35,224 bases of DNA from Sedimenticola sp. (GCA_027068675.1 JAMOMH010000151.1:1-35224), one strand, 5' to 3'. Shown: positions 7,293 through 16,699, numbered from the stretch's first letter. The notes: a model not told the origin generated them from the sequence alone. Made by a program: numbers and translations.

Positions 7293-9108
7293 GAAATGTA
7301 TGGTAAATCTGTTGGGCCAATGTTCGGCTGATGCCATCTACCCGAGCGATATCTTCCACTCCGGCCTCGGAGAGCGCTTGCAGACCACCAAACTGCTTTA
7401 GCAGCCGCTGGCGGCGTTTTGGCCCGATACCTGCAATCTGTTCAAGGCCGGACTCCCTTCTACTCTTAGCGCGTCGTTTTCGGTGCCCAGTAATCGCAAA
7501 GCGGTGCGCCTCATCCCTAATCTGTTGGATAAGGAGCAATGCGGGCGAGTTGGGCGGAATCATTATAGGGGCATCTTGGCCATACAAAAAGAGCTGTTCC
7601 TTCCCGGGTATGCGATCAGGCCCTTTAGCGATACCCACCAGCAGCGGCACAATGCCCACCTCTTGTAGCGCTCCATGCACCGTATTGATCTGCCCTTTAC
7701 CACCGTCAATAAAGAGAATATCGGGCACACACCCTTCCCCTTTTTGGATGCGGGTGTAGCGACGTGTGAGCGCTTGATGCAAGGCCGCATAATCATCTCC
7801 TGGCGTGATGCCCTCTATATTAAAACGGCGATAGTCTGAAACCAATGCTCCAGCAGCATTAAAGACAACGCATGAGGCAACCGTTAATTCACCACTGGTA
7901 TGGCTGATGTCAAAACACTCGATGCGGTTAGGAATCTCATCCAAATTCAATAGATCACGCAGTGACTCAATTCGACACTGATGGTCGGCATTGCTAGCCA
8001 ACCGCGCCTTCAAGGAGAACTCTGCATTATTTATTGCCAGCTGCAACCAACGTGCCCGCTCTGAACGAACTTGACTGCGAATGGCAACTCGATGTGATGT
8101 TTGACTAGAAAGCGCCTCTTGTAATAGCACCTGATCCTCCGGCATGTGGCTAACAATAATCTCAGATGGCACCGCTTTGCCAAGGTAGTGTTGGGCGACA
8201 AATGCAGAGAGAATCTCTTCACAACTCGCCCCTGGAGGGATCTTGGGGAAAAGGACTTTATTACCAAGATTACGGCCATTTCGGATAAAAAACAGCTGTA
8301 CACAGGCGGTGCCGGCGGTGAGTGCAACAGCGATCAGATCAAGATCACCCCGTTCACCGCTAACATACTGTCGCTCCTGAACCTTTTGCAGGCTGCTGAT
8401 CTGATCACGGAAAAGCGCCGCTTGCTCAAATTCCAACTCACTGGAGGCCTGCTCCATTCGAGCCACTAGGCCATCCACCACTTGGTTACCTTTGCCCTCT
8501 AGAAAGAGAATGACATTATCAACATCCTTGGTGTACTCCTCTGCACTAATCAAATCAACACAAGGGGCGGTGCAGCGTTTAATTTGGTACTGCAAACAGG
8601 CGCGTGAGCGATTGCGATAGAAGCTCTCTTCACACTGCCGAACGGGGAAAAGTTTCTGCAAAATATGCAGTGTCTCGCGCATAGAGCTGGCGCTGGGATA
8701 GGGGCCAAAATAACGCCCTTTCGCCCTCTTTTTGCCACGAAATGAGCTGATACGGGGAAAAGTCTGCTCCGTTGAGAGGTGGATATAGGGGTAACCTTTA
8801 TCATCACGCAACAGAATGTTGTAGCGAGGTTTTAGCGATTTGATCAGGTTATTTTCAAGGATCAGCGCCTCCGCTTCGGTGTGGGTAACAATCACCTCGA
8901 TCGAGACAATTTGTGACACCATCACCTGTAACCGGCGATTCAGGCCTCGTTTAAAGTAGCTACTAACCCTTTTTTTAAGGTTTTTTGCCTTGCCAACATA
9001 GAGGATTTTCTCCTCAGCACCCACCATGCGGTAGACACCAGGGCGACCGGTTAGGCTCTTTAGGAAAGCATCGGCATCAAATGGCTGATCGGCTGTTTGC
9101 TCGCTCAT
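7279..9108 (-). CDS. uvrC: UvrABC system protein C (excinuclease subunit)
   Basis: Nuclease subunit of nucleotide excision repair; it makes the 3' and 5' cuts around a lesion held by UvrB. It has 609 residues, the length of the E. coli protein. The N-terminal GIY-YIG domain shows GVYRMVG and LYVGKAKNLKKRVSSYF (about residues 19-55). A UVR motif that contacts UvrB lies near residues 208-242 (LEFEQAALFRDQISSLQ). The RNase H-like domain includes ECFDISHTSG and LFIDGGKGQ, and tandem helix-hairpin-helix motifs (EQIAGIGPKRRQRLLKQFGG) end the protein. It sits 8 bases after the glycosylase gene and overlaps pgsA, so expression is shared with gacA-udg-pgsA. uvrB is in this window at 27601-29607; uvrA is not. 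Confidence 0.98.
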   Translation of the reverse strand: MSEQTADQPFDADAFLKSLTGRPGVYRMVGAEEKILYVGKAKNLKKRVSSYFKRGLNRRLQVMVSQIVSIEVIVTHTEAEALILENNLIKSLKPRYNILLRDDKGYPYIHLSTEQTFPRISSFRGKKRAKGRYFGPYPSASSMRETLHILQKLFPVRQCEESFYRNRSRACLQYQIKRCTAPCVDLISAEEYTKDVDNVILFLEGKGNQVVDGLVARMEQASSELEFEQAALFRDQISSLQKVQERQYVSGERGDLDLIAVALTAGTACVQLFFIRNGRNLGNKVLFPKIPPGASCEEILSAFVAQHYLGKAVPSEIIVSHMPEDQVLLQEALSSQTSHRVAIRSQVRSERARWLQLAINNAEFSLKARLASNADHQCRIESLRDLLNLDEIPNRIECFDISHTSGELTVASCVVFNAAGALVSDYRRFNIEGITPGDDYAALHQALTRRYTRIQKGEGCVPDILFIDGGKGQINTVHGALQEVGIVPLLVGIAKGPDRIPGKEQLFLYGQDAPIMIPPNSPALLLIQQIRDEAHRFAITGHRKRRAKSRRESGLEQIAGIGPKRRQRLLKQFGGLQALSEAGVEDIARVDGISRTLAQQIYHTFHEQE

Positions 9109-9116
9109 GGCGATGG

Positions 9117-9746
9117 TTAGCTAATGAGGTCTCGCGCTTGGGCAAACACCTGTTGGAACATCTCCGGCGTAAGCCGACGGGTTTGTGTGTTGTAGCGACT
9201 ACAGTGGTAGGAGTCGAGCAGCTGTAGGCCATTATTGAGCGGGTGAAGTGCCGCATGGGCAAATTTATAGGCACTCAATTTCTCACCACACGCCTTCAAC
9301 ACTGCTCGGTGAGCTATGCCACCTAAAGCGAGTACTACGGCATTTTCTGGCAGCACTTCTAGCTCTTGTTTGAGGAAGAGATTGCAGAGGTTAATCTCAT
9401 CACCGGTCGGCTTATTTTGTGGTGGCAGGCACTTTACCGCATTGGTAATACGACAGTTGAAGAGCTGTAGGCCATCATCAACCGAGGTGGCTTCTGGCTG
9501 GTTACTGAAACCATATTGATGCAGTGTCTCATAGAGCAAAATACCCGCATGATCACCTGTAAACGGGCGTCCTGTCGCATTTGCACCATGCATACCGGGC
9601 GCTAGACCAACAATCAGCAGACGTGCCGCTGGATCACCAAACGGCGCAACAGGCCGTGCATGGTAGGTGGGATGGTCAATTATCACCTGGTCGAGAAAGG
9701 TGGCTAAACGGGGGCAGAGTCGGCAAGCAGGGTCAAACAGCGTCAT
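9117..9746 (-). CDS. uracil-DNA glycosylase, family 5 (UDGb)-like iron-sulfur enzyme
   Basis: Base-excision enzyme that removes uracil or other deaminated bases from DNA. The 209-residue protein has the UDG-superfamily motif GLAPGMHGANATGRPFTGD at 47-65 and SYHCSRYNTQT at 179-189. These resemble family 5 (GLAP..HG.N.TGR, no catalytic Asp/Asn in motif 1) more than family 4 (GEAPG). Four cysteines at 8, 11, 106 and 121 match the 4Fe-4S ligands of this group. Its start overlaps the stop of the upstream response regulator by four bases (ATGA), and uvrC follows after 8 bases, so it is embedded in a repair operon. Family 5 versus family 4 is inferred from motifs; substrate range is not proven. Confidence 0.88.
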   Translation of the reverse strand: MTLFDPACRLCPRLATFLDQVIIDHPTYHARPVAPFGDPAARLLIVGLAPGMHGANATGRPFTGDHAGILLYETLHQYGFSNQPEATSVDDGLQLFNCRITNAVKCLPPQNKPTGDEINLCNLFLKQELEVLPENAVVLALGGIAHRAVLKACGEKLSAYKFAHAALHPLNNGLQLLDSYHCSRYNTQTRRLTPEMFQQVFAQARDLIS

Positions 9747-10381
9747 TCAATAATTCCAAAACGATAGGCTAATCGGGTCAACTCAACATCATTGGTCACA
9801 TTTAGCTTCTCATAAACACGCTGACGATAGGTGCTAATTGTTTTTGGACTGAGGTTGAGAGTATCGGAGACATCTTGGTTTTTTTTGCCTTGAAGAATCA
9901 GCATCGCCACCTGCATCTCACGATGAGAGAGTACCACAAAGGGTGAGGTCACTTGGCCCTGACCACCCCACTCAGCCAGAGTGTGTTTTTTGGCCACCTC
10001 AGATGAGATGTAAGGGATGCCTTTAGCCACCAAGTGAATGGCACTCAACATCTCATCGGCAGGTGACCCTTTGGTCAGATAACCCATCGCTCCCGCCTCA
10101 TGCAAACGTGCCGGAAAGGGGTCATCATCATGCGCCGACAATGCAATCACTTTGAGTGTTGGGATGCTACAGAGAATACGGCGAGTCGCTTCAATACCAC
10201 CCATGCCGGGCATGCTGACATCCATCAATACAACATCTGGCTCAAGCCGGCGAACCTGTTTCAGCGCCTCCTCCCCTGAGGAGACCGCACCAACTACATC
10301 AATCCCCCCCGCCTCCATTAAAATTTGTTGGATGCCCGTTCGTACCAATTCATGATCATCGACGAGAAGAACTTTTATCAC
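9743..10381 (-). CDS. gacA: LuxR-type response regulator, GacA/UvrY family
   Basis: Transcription regulator of the GacS-GacA (BarA-UvrY) two-component system, which in relatives drives Csr/Rsm small RNAs. The 212 residues hold a receiver domain with acidic pocket Asp8-Asp9, phospho-acceptor Asp54 (VLMDVSMPG), Ser82 and Lys104, then a LuxR helix-turn-helix near 148-205 (LSHREMQVAMLILQGKKNQD, LSPKTISTYRQRVYEKL). Identity as GacA/UvrY rests on this domain pair and on the conserved position upstream of uvrC-pgsA. The start is GTG at 10381. No sensor kinase gene is in the window. A four-base overlap couples it to the glycosylase gene. Confidence 0.9.
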   Translation of the reverse strand: MIKVLLVDDHELVRTGIQQILMEAGGIDVVGAVSSGEEALKQVRRLEPDVVLMDVSMPGMGGIEATRRILCSIPTLKVIALSAHDDDPFPARLHEAGAMGYLTKGSPADEMLSAIHLVAKGIPYISSEVAKKHTLAEWGGQGQVTSPFVVLSHREMQVAMLILQGKKNQDVSDTLNLSPKTISTYRQRVYEKLNVTNDVELTRLAYRFGIIE

Positions 10382-10481
10382 CTCGGCCTCGCTTCACTTA
10401 TGCTGAGTCAAAATTTCTGATGGATAAAGCACCACGATCCTGTAGGCACTCTTAGTAGGATGGTCGAACATAACCATACTA

Positions 10482-11225
10482 TCAAGCGTCATTGATCAAA
10501 GCTTTCATCTCACGTACGGCCTCATACAATCCAGTAAAGACCGCACGACTAATAATGGAGTGGCCAATATTTAGCTCACAAATTCCCGCTATCGCCGTAA
10601 TGTTGGCGACATTATGGTAATCAAGGCCATGTCCAGCATTGACCTGTAAACCTAAACCCAAACCATGTTCAGTCGCTTGAATGATACGTTGTAGCTCCCT
10701 ATCTCGATCAGCACCCGATGGCAGCTCAGCGTAGTGGCCTGTGTGCAGCTCAATGACGGGGACACCACACTCTGCTGCCGCATCCAACTGGCGTAGATCG
10801 GCATCAATGAAGAGTGAGACACGGATATTAGTGGCCGCAAGTTCCGCACAGTAATCTTTTAAGTAGGCAAGATTACTCAACACATCGAGACCACCTTCCG
10901 TAGTCAACTCCGCTCGCTTCTCAGGCACTAGACAGCAGTCATGCGGCTGGATACGGCAAGCGATGGCTTTCATCTCTTCGGTCGCTGCCATCTCTAAATT
11001 CATCCGTGTCTGGAGGATATCAGCCAACATATCAACATCACGATCTTGTATATGTCGGCGATCTTCACGTAGATGCAGAGTAATCACATCAGCACCCGCC
11101 TGTTCGGCCACCAGTGCCGCCTGAATCGGCTCAGGATAACGTGTTCCACGCTGCTGACGCAGAGTCGCAACATGGTCGATATTAACACCCAACAGGCGCT
11201 TTTTAGTGATCTCTTGGTGGCTCAT
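10482..11225 (-). CDS. pdxJ: pyridoxine 5'-phosphate synthase
   Basis: Condenses 1-deoxy-D-xylulose 5-phosphate with 3-amino-2-oxopropyl phosphate to give pyridoxine 5'-phosphate, the ring-forming step of the DXP-dependent vitamin B6 pathway. The 247-residue TIM barrel shows [20 protein letters not shown] near residues 12-31, [28 protein letters not shown] and IELHTGHYA, all typical of PdxJ. GAAGAG precedes the ATG at 11225. It follows recO by 9 bases, the usual recO-pdxJ order, and is the last gene of the block that begins at rpoE or lepA. Confidence 0.97.
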   Translation of the reverse strand: MSHQEITKKRLLGVNIDHVATLRQQRGTRYPEPIQAALVAEQAGADVITLHLREDRRHIQDRDVDMLADILQTRMNLEMAATEEMKAIACRIQPHDCCLVPEKRAELTTEGGLDVLSNLAYLKDYCAELAATNIRVSLFIDADLRQLDAAAECGVPVIELHTGHYAELPSGADRDRELQRIIQATEHGLGLGLQVNAGHGLDYHNVANITAIAGICELNIGHSIISRAVFTGLYEAVREMKALINDA

Positions 11226-11234
11226 ACTCTTCTA

Positions 11235-11951
11235 CTAATGGTTGGATTTAAAAGATGGGTTTATAGGCCGAAATAGCTCTCGGCTCTTCAACGGTTTAGC
11301 ACCCAAGTAGTACGCCAGAACTAGGCGCATCAATCGCTTAGCCTCTTGTGCTGCTATGCGCGACAGTGGCTCACCACCACTTAACGCCAACAGTGTGCTA
11401 CCACGGATAGTCATCTCTCCCATACTACACGCTGATATTGGTTCAGGGCCATATTCAATTCGGTAGTAGTAGTGCTGATCTGGCTCTAGAGCTTCACCGG
11501 TTGCCTGGCAATTAAGCAGTAGGCCATAACCTAGCGTTTTTAGCATATTAATCTCAAAATAGCGCAGGGTATGATCCAACAATTCACCTTGAGCCAGTGC
11601 TGATAAAGCCTGTTCATACTGCTCAAACAGAGCTGGGTGCGGGTCATTTCTCGCCGTCATCCGCATCAGTAGTTCACTAAGATAGAGACCACAGTAGAGC
11701 GCTTCTCCCGTCAAAAGATGGGGGCGCTGCTCTGAGTCAATAGTGGTAATGGTGCGTATCTCACCTCGACCAACCAAACCCAGCTGCAATGGATAAAAAG
11801 ATTGCAACTCACCCTGTTTTTTTGATCGGGCCGACTTCACCCCTTTGGCAATGGCTGGCAGACGGCCCAGTTCCCGACTAAAAAGCTCTAGCAGCAGACT
11901 GCTATTTTGGTAGTCTCGCCGATGCAGGATATAACATTCGTACAGTTGCAT
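11235..11951 (-). CDS. recO: DNA repair protein RecO
   Basis: Recombination mediator that, with RecR, loads RecA onto SSB-coated DNA in the RecFOR pathway. It has 238 residues (E. coli 242). The N-terminal OB-fold begins CYILHRRDYQNSSLLLELFS; the central helical part includes YCGLYLSELLMRM and FEINMLKTLGYGLLLNCQ. The zinc-binding cysteines seen in some RecO proteins are not obvious, as is common in gammaproteobacteria. Position between era and pdxJ is conserved. No good Shine-Dalgarno precedes the ATG at 11951; the upstream space is filled by a 72-base inverted-repeat element ending only 12 bases before the start. Confidence 0.95.
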   Translation of the reverse strand: MQLYECYILHRRDYQNSSLLLELFSRELGRLPAIAKGVKSARSKKQGELQSFYPLQLGLVGRGEIRTITTIDSEQRPHLLTGEALYCGLYLSELLMRMTARNDPHPALFEQYEQALSALAQGELLDHTLRYFEINMLKTLGYGLLLNCQATGEALEPDQHYYYRIEYGPEPISACSMGEMTIRGSTLLALSGGEPLSRIAAQEAKRLMRLVLAYYLGAKPLKSRELFRPINPSFKSNH

Positions 11952-11963
11952 GCTATTGAGACC

Positions 11964-12035
11964 AGGGAACCTCTGAATAAGTCTGGTTGAATTTCAGCCC
12001 GTATAAAACAATCATGACTTATTCAGAGGCTCCCT
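11964..12035. repeat. 72-bp element with 20-bp terminal inverted repeats (MITE- or IS-end-like)
   Basis: The arms AGGGAACCTCTGAATAAGTC (11964-11983) and the reverse complement at 12016-12035 match at 19 of 20 positions, with 32 bases between them. No target-site duplication is evident. It fills most of the gap between the era stop (12056) and the recO start (11951). It could be a small non-autonomous transposable element, a collapsed insertion-sequence remnant or a long stem-loop. I cannot name the family from memory. Confidence 0.65.
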
Positions 12036-12055
12036 AGGCGACTCAAAAACGGGCG

Positions 12056-12943
12056 CTATTCGCCATAACCCAGACGGGTCAGGGAGGACTCATCACTAGA
12101 CCAGCTCTTTTTCACCTTGACCCAAACCTGTAGAAAAACCTTTTTATCAAAAAACTTCTCCATACCGATACGAGCATGTTTGGAGACCTCTTTCAACGCA
12201 GCACCATTTTTACCAATGATGATCGCTTTTTGGCTCGATTTCTCTACCCAAACAATGGCAGCAATGCGATAAAGATTGCCCTCCTCTTTGAACTGCTCAA
12301 TCTCAACGGAGAGGGCATAGGGCAACTCTTGAGCATAACGTCGAGTCAACTGTTCACGAATCAATTCAGCGGCAAAAAACCGATCTGAACGATCACTCAA
12401 TTGATCCTCAGGGAAGATGTTAACCCCTTCAGGCATACGTGTCAGAACCTGCTCTTCCAACATCTCAACATAACTCCCCTTACTCGCCGAAATAGGAATC
12501 ACCTCATCAAATGCATAGCGTTGTGACATCTCTTGTAGATAGGGCAACAGTCGCTCTTTTGACTTCACCTGATCACATTTATTTACCGCTAAAATGACTG
12601 GGGATTCCTGCTTGAGCAGAAAGTTAAGCACCTTCTCATCTTCACGTGTCCACTTGAGCGCTTCAACCACAAAGATAATCAGATCCACCTCAAACAGCGA
12701 TGCCTTAGCGGTTCGATTGAGGTAACGGTTCATAGCATGGTCAGCACGATCATGGATTCCAGGCGTGTCAACGTAGATGATTTGGCCTGTCTCGGTCGTT
12801 TTAATACCGAGAATACTGTGCCGTGTAGTCTGTGCCTTGTGTGAAGTAATCGCCACCTTTTGACCAATAACACGGTTAAGGAGTGTCGATTTACCAACAT
12901 TTGGTCGCCCAACTATCGCAACATAACCACAATGGTTACTCAT
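12056..12943 (-). CDS. era: GTPase Era
   Basis: Essential Ras-like GTPase that binds the 3' end of 16S rRNA during 30S subunit maturation. From the ATG at 12943 it has 295 residues: G1 GRPNVGKST (12-20), G3 DTPGIH, G4 NKCD, the SASKG G5-like motif, and a C-terminal KH domain with IIIGKNGAALKEV. I prefer 12943 over the in-frame TTG two codons earlier because AAGGAGA lies 7 bases before it. This start sits inside the last codons of rnc (8-base overlap), the standard coupled rnc-era order. recO follows after a 104-base gap that holds an inverted-repeat element. Confidence 0.97.
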   Translation of the reverse strand: MSNHCGYVAIVGRPNVGKSTLLNRVIGQKVAITSHKAQTTRHSILGIKTTETGQIIYVDTPGIHDRADHAMNRYLNRTAKASLFEVDLIIFVVEALKWTREDEKVLNFLLKQESPVILAVNKCDQVKSKERLLPYLQEMSQRYAFDEVIPISASKGSYVEMLEEQVLTRMPEGVNIFPEDQLSDRSDRFFAAELIREQLTRRYAQELPYALSVEIEQFKEEGNLYRIAAIVWVEKSSQKAIIIGKNGAALKEVSKHARIGMEKFFDKKVFLQVWVKVKKSWSSDESSLTRLGYGE

Positions 12944-13613
12944 GCCCAATCTCCTTCAGCATCACTTCAGCGGCTGCCTGCTCCGCTTTTCGGCGACTGG
13001 TGCCAGTTGCAACGACCTGGCGTTTTATCTGTTTCTGCTGACAACTCACTTCAAATGTCATCTCATGTTGGCTGCCGGTTGTAGCGATAACATCGTAAAT
13101 TGGCAGCTCATACTGTTTAGATTGGAGATACTCTTGCAGACGCGTTTTGGGATCTTTCTGCTGAGTATCAAGGCTGATCGCATCAAGGCGACTCTGAAAG
13201 AGCTGACAAATCACTTTGCGTATCGCTTGATAACCTGCATCAAGATAGATTGAGGCAAAAATAGCTTCCAGCGTATCGGAAAGAATCGAGTCTCGCGTCT
13301 GGCCGCCGCTCCGCAGCTCCCCTGCCCCTAGATTAAGAGATGGGCCAAGTTTAAGCTCACGAGCGATATCGGCCAGTGTTTCACGCTTTACCAGTCCTGC
13401 CCGCAACCGGCTTAACTGCCCCTCATCAGCCGACTCAAAGAGCCTGTAGAGTTCATCAGCGATAACAAAACCGAGTATTGAATCACCCAAAAATTCAAAG
13501 CGTTCGTTATTGATGCCACTGGCGCTTCGGTGTGTCAAAGCTCGTTCTAACAACCCTTTGTCGGCAAACGTGTGGCCAACAGCACGGATAAGCGGTTCAA
13601 TTGGTGCTCTCAA
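12936..13613 (-). CDS. rnc: ribonuclease III
   Basis: Double-strand-specific endoribonuclease that processes rRNA precursors and structured mRNAs. It has 225 residues (E. coli 226). The nuclease signature NERFEFLGDSILGFVIADEL lies near residues 36-55, with the second acidic pair in DTLEAIFASIYLDAG. A C-terminal dsRNA-binding domain ends in GTSRRKAEQAAAEVMLKEIG. The start is TTG at 13613, overlapping the TGA of the upstream DUF4845 gene (TTGA). No ATG or GTG is available nearby, and the resulting N-terminus aligns with E. coli RNase III, so the TTG is credible. Such a weak, coupled start would keep synthesis low. era overlaps the 3' end. Confidence 0.96.
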   Translation of the reverse strand: MRAPIEPLIRAVGHTFADKGLLERALTHRSASGINNERFEFLGDSILGFVIADELYRLFESADEGQLSRLRAGLVKRETLADIARELKLGPSLNLGAGELRSGGQTRDSILSDTLEAIFASIYLDAGYQAIRKVICQLFQSRLDAISLDTQQKDPKTRLQEYLQSKQYELPIYDVIATTGSQHEMTFEVSCQQKQIKRQVVATGTSRRKAEQAAAEVMLKEIGHE

Positions 13614-13984
13614 GGCCCCAACTCAATCTCATCACTAAAGGTCATCAACACTTCCATATTATGAATTACTGGCTGTTTTACTTGGTAATTCAGCTCTATA
13701 AACATCCGGCGATCCTTTCGATTGATCGTGATATCTTGGCCTGAAACACCAGTAATCATATTCATATTAAAGCGTTTTGCTAATAATTTACGGATCTCAG
13801 CTCGCGATTTTCGGCCAATATCAGGTTCTGTCTGGAGCGACTCAATAATGGTAATCACCGTGGCATGTTGCAAATAGACGGGGACGATTCTAAAAGCCAT
13901 CACAGAGATGACGGCAACAATTGCGATAGCCAATAGCCAACCGGTGTAGCTTAAACCACGCTGTTTATAACAACTTTTTCTCAT
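13610..13984 (-). CDS. DUF4845 domain-containing membrane protein
   Basis: A 124-residue protein with a basic N-terminus and one membrane segment (about residues 15-33, WLLAIAIVAVISVMAFRIVP), followed by a small extracytoplasmic domain. The start resembles a pilin-like leader without a clear cleavage site. It matches DUF4845, a family regularly found between lepB and rnc in gammaproteobacteria; its role is unknown, and the position suggests a link with membrane export or simple co-expression. lepB ends 13 bases upstream; its stop overlaps the TTG start of rnc. Confidence 0.88.
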   Translation of the reverse strand: MRKSCYKQRGLSYTGWLLAIAIVAVISVMAFRIVPVYLQHATVITIIESLQTEPDIGRKSRAEIRKLLAKRFNMNMITGVSGQDITINRKDRRMFIELNYQVKQPVIHNMEVLMTFSDEIELGP

Positions 13985-13997
13985 TTGTCATCCAACC

Positions 13998-14888
13998 TTA
14001 GTTGATACCACTGCCAAGACGCTCCCATGCAATTGGGATTGCACCCGCGCGACCTGAGTCCCAGTGCATCCATATCGCAAAGGCTTTTCCAACCAAATTT
14101 TCTTCTGGTACAAAACCCCAACAGCGACTATCGTTGCTATTATCTCGATTGTCACCCATTACAAAGTAGTGCCCCTCAGGCACAGTAATGGTACCAGGGC
14201 GTAACACCTGACAACCTGCTGGCATGTTGGGCGCTCTCGGATTACGCAAAATAGCATACTCCTTCTCACCATTGCTCTCTATCGATGTTGTCCAACCCGT
14301 CTGACCAATGCCGGAACCCACACCTAAATAACGCCCTACCTGAACCTGCGGCAATATCTCACCATTAACTTTCAATATTTTATTATGATAGGAGATGGTA
14401 TCTCCTGGAATACCAATCGTGCGTTTAATATAGTCAACGCTTGGCTCTTTTGGATAACGAAAAACTATCACATCACCCCGCTCAGGCAGGCTGATATCGA
14501 CCACTTTTTTGTTGATTGATGGCAACCTGAGTCCGTAGGCAAATTTATTAACTAAAATAAAATCGCCCACTAACAGTGTCGGCATCATGGAACCTGATGG
14601 AATACGGAAAGGCTCTGCAATAAAGGAGCGCAGAATTAAAACGGCAAAGATAACAGGGAAGAAAGAGCGCGCATATTCAACAATTAACGGCTCTTTGACA
14701 TGGATTTCAGCAATGGGCTCTGTTATCTCATCCTTTGCTGCCCCTTCAGCACTTAACTTCGACTGCGCTTTTGCTTCATTCTCTGCATCAATGCGTCTCT
14801 GTGAGGCAAATAGCAGTGTATCAAGTAACCAAATCATGCCAGATACAAAGCTGGCAACAACAAGCACGGTTGGAAAATCAATATTCAT
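13998..14888 (-). CDS. lepB: signal peptidase I
   Basis: Inner-membrane serine/lysine protease that removes signal peptides from exported proteins. It has 296 residues: two N-terminal membrane segments (about 5-27 and 72-90) and the catalytic domain outside. The nucleophile is Ser100 in IPSGSMMPTL and the general base is Lys155 in VDYIKRTIG; the later box GHYFVMGDNRDNSNDSR is present. The loop between the two membrane segments is rich in Ala, Glu and Lys. The gene begins 5 bases after lepA, the canonical lepA-lepB pair. Confidence 0.97.
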   Translation of the reverse strand: MNIDFPTVLVVASFVSGMIWLLDTLLFASQRRIDAENEAKAQSKLSAEGAAKDEITEPIAEIHVKEPLIVEYARSFFPVIFAVLILRSFIAEPFRIPSGSMMPTLLVGDFILVNKFAYGLRLPSINKKVVDISLPERGDVIVFRYPKEPSVDYIKRTIGIPGDTISYHNKILKVNGEILPQVQVGRYLGVGSGIGQTGWTTSIESNGEKEYAILRNPRAPNMPAGCQVLRPGTITVPEGHYFVMGDNRDNSNDSRCWGFVPEENLVGKAFAIWMHWDSGRAGAIPIAWERLGSGIN

Positions 14889-14893
14889 AGAGA

Positions 14894-16699
14894 TTAATCC
14901 TCCCTACCAATTTTCAATACGGCTAAAAATGCCTCTTGTGGGATCTCTACACTACCTACCTGTTTCATTCGTTTTTTACCCGCTTTCTGTTTCTCTAGCA
15001 GTTTGCGTTTACGTGATGCATCACCACCGTAACACTTAGCAGTTACATTTTTACGCAGTGCTTTTACAGTAGTTCGGGCGATGATGTGGCCACCAATGGC
15101 CGCCTGAATAGCCACTTCAAACATCTGGCGTGGAATCAGATCTTTCATCTTAACAGTCAGCTCGCGCCCACGATATTGGGCCTGATCTTTGTGTACAATA
15201 ATCGATAGCGCATCAACCTTTTCTGCATTAATCAACACATCAAGTTTGATGAGAGGGGCCGCTTGGAAACGGTTAAAGTTGTACTCAAAAGAGGCGTAAC
15301 CACGACTAACTGATTTCAGCCGATCAAAAAAGTCGAGTACCACCTCATTCAGAGGCAGCTCGAAATGGATTTGCACCTGACCTGCTAAATACTGCATATC
15401 TTTCTGTACACCACGTTTTTCAATACAGAGCCCCATCACGGAGCCAAGGTACTCCTGTGGCACGAGGATATGTGCATCGATAATCGGTTCACGCACCTCT
15501 TCCATCTTATTCGGTTCTGGCAGATCGGCTGGGTTATCGACCATGATCAAATCACCGTTAATACAGAGCACTTCATAGATAACCGTGGGTGCAGTGGTGA
15601 TTAGGTCTTGATCATACTCGCGTTCCAGCCGCTCTTGGATGATCTCCATGTGCAGCATACCGAGGAAACCACAGCGAAAACCAAAACCAAGCGCCTGCGA
15701 AGTCTCTGGTTCATAAAAGAGCGAAGCATCATTGAGACGCAGTTTGGCAAGGGCGCCACGTAGATCTTCATAGTTATCTGAGGAGACAGGATAGAGGCCT
15801 GCAAAAACACGCGGCATGATCTGCTCAAAACCAGGCAACTCCTCCTCAGCCGGCCTATCTGCGTGAGTGATGGTATCACCGACGGGCGCACCATCAATCT
15901 CTTTAATTCCGGCAATAACATAACCCACTTCACCACACTTAATCTCAGGGAGGTCGTGACGTTTTGGAGTAAAAACGCCCACTTTATCGACCTGAAAGAT
16001 ACGCCCTGAGGAGAACATCTTCATCTTCTCTTTCGGTTTTAGCGTTCCAGCCATCACGCGAATAAGCGAGATCACACCGACATAACTATCGAACCATGAG
16101 TCGATGATAAGTGCCTGTAGCGGCGCATCTACATCACCAACCGGTGGTGGGATTTTGGCCACTAGCTCCTCTAATAACTCAGGAATACCAAGGCCCGTTT
16201 TGGCGCTAACGCGTAACGCATCATCCGCATCAATGCCGATGATCTCTTCAATCTCATTGATCACCCGTTCAGGCTCAGCTGATGGCAGGTCAATTTTATT
16301 GAGTACAGGCATCACCTCTAACCCCTGTTCAATCGCGGTGTAACAGTTGGCTACACTCTGCGCCTCAACACCTTGTGCTGCATCAACAACCAACAGTGCG
16401 CCTTCACAGGCTGCAAGCGAGCGGGAGACTTCGTAGGAGAAATCAACATGCCCTGGAGTATCAATGAAATTGAGTTGGTAGGTCTCGCCGTTATTCGCTT
16501 TGTAGTGCAGGGTGACACTCTGTGCCTTAATCGTAATGCCTCGCTCACGCTCAAGATCCATTGAGTCGAGCACTTGGCTATCCATTTCGCGTTCTGACAG
16601 GCCACCACAGAGCTGGATAAAACGATCGGCAATGGTCGATTTGCCGTGATCAATATGGGCAATAATTGAGAAATTTCGTATGTGTTGGAGGTCGGTCAT
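14894..16699 (-). CDS. lepA: elongation factor 4 (LepA) GTPase
   Basis: Ribosome-bound translational GTPase that acts on stalled or initiating ribosomes. It has 601 residues (E. coli 599). G1 is AHIDHGKST (14-22), followed by [22 protein letters not shown] and a SAKTG motif, then EF-G-like domains and the LepA-specific C-terminal domain ([20 protein letters not shown]). No clear Shine-Dalgarno precedes the ATG at 16699. The leader contains two hairpins, one with a 26-bp perfect stem, which separate lepA from the glutaredoxin gene; lepB follows directly. Confidence 0.98.
   Translation of the reverse strand: MTDLQHIRNFSIIAHIDHGKSTIADRFIQLCGGLSEREMDSQVLDSMDLERERGITIKAQSVTLHYKANNGETYQLNFIDTPGHVDFSYEVSRSLAACEGALLVVDAAQGVEAQSVANCYTAIEQGLEVMPVLNKIDLPSAEPERVINEIEEIIGIDADDALRVSAKTGLGIPELLEELVAKIPPPVGDVDAPLQALIIDSWFDSYVGVISLIRVMAGTLKPKEKMKMFSSGRIFQVDKVGVFTPKRHDLPEIKCGEVGYVIAGIKEIDGAPVGDTITHADRPAEEELPGFEQIMPRVFAGLYPVSSDNYEDLRGALAKLRLNDASLFYEPETSQALGFGFRCGFLGMLHMEIIQERLEREYDQDLITTAPTVIYEVLCINGDLIMVDNPADLPEPNKMEEVREPIIDAHILVPQEYLGSVMGLCIEKRGVQKDMQYLAGQVQIHFELPLNEVVLDFFDRLKSVSRGYASFEYNFNRFQAAPLIKLDVLINAEKVDALSIIVHKDQAQYRGRELTVKMKDLIPRQMFEVAIQAAIGGHIIARTTVKALRKNVTAKCYGGDASRKRKLLEKQKAGKKRMKQVGSVEIPQEAFLAVLKIGRED

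Noticed and set aside
7293-7337. N-terminal extension of PgsA
   Set aside because: It would lie deep inside uvrC, and the ATG at 7292 matches the usual PgsA N-terminus.
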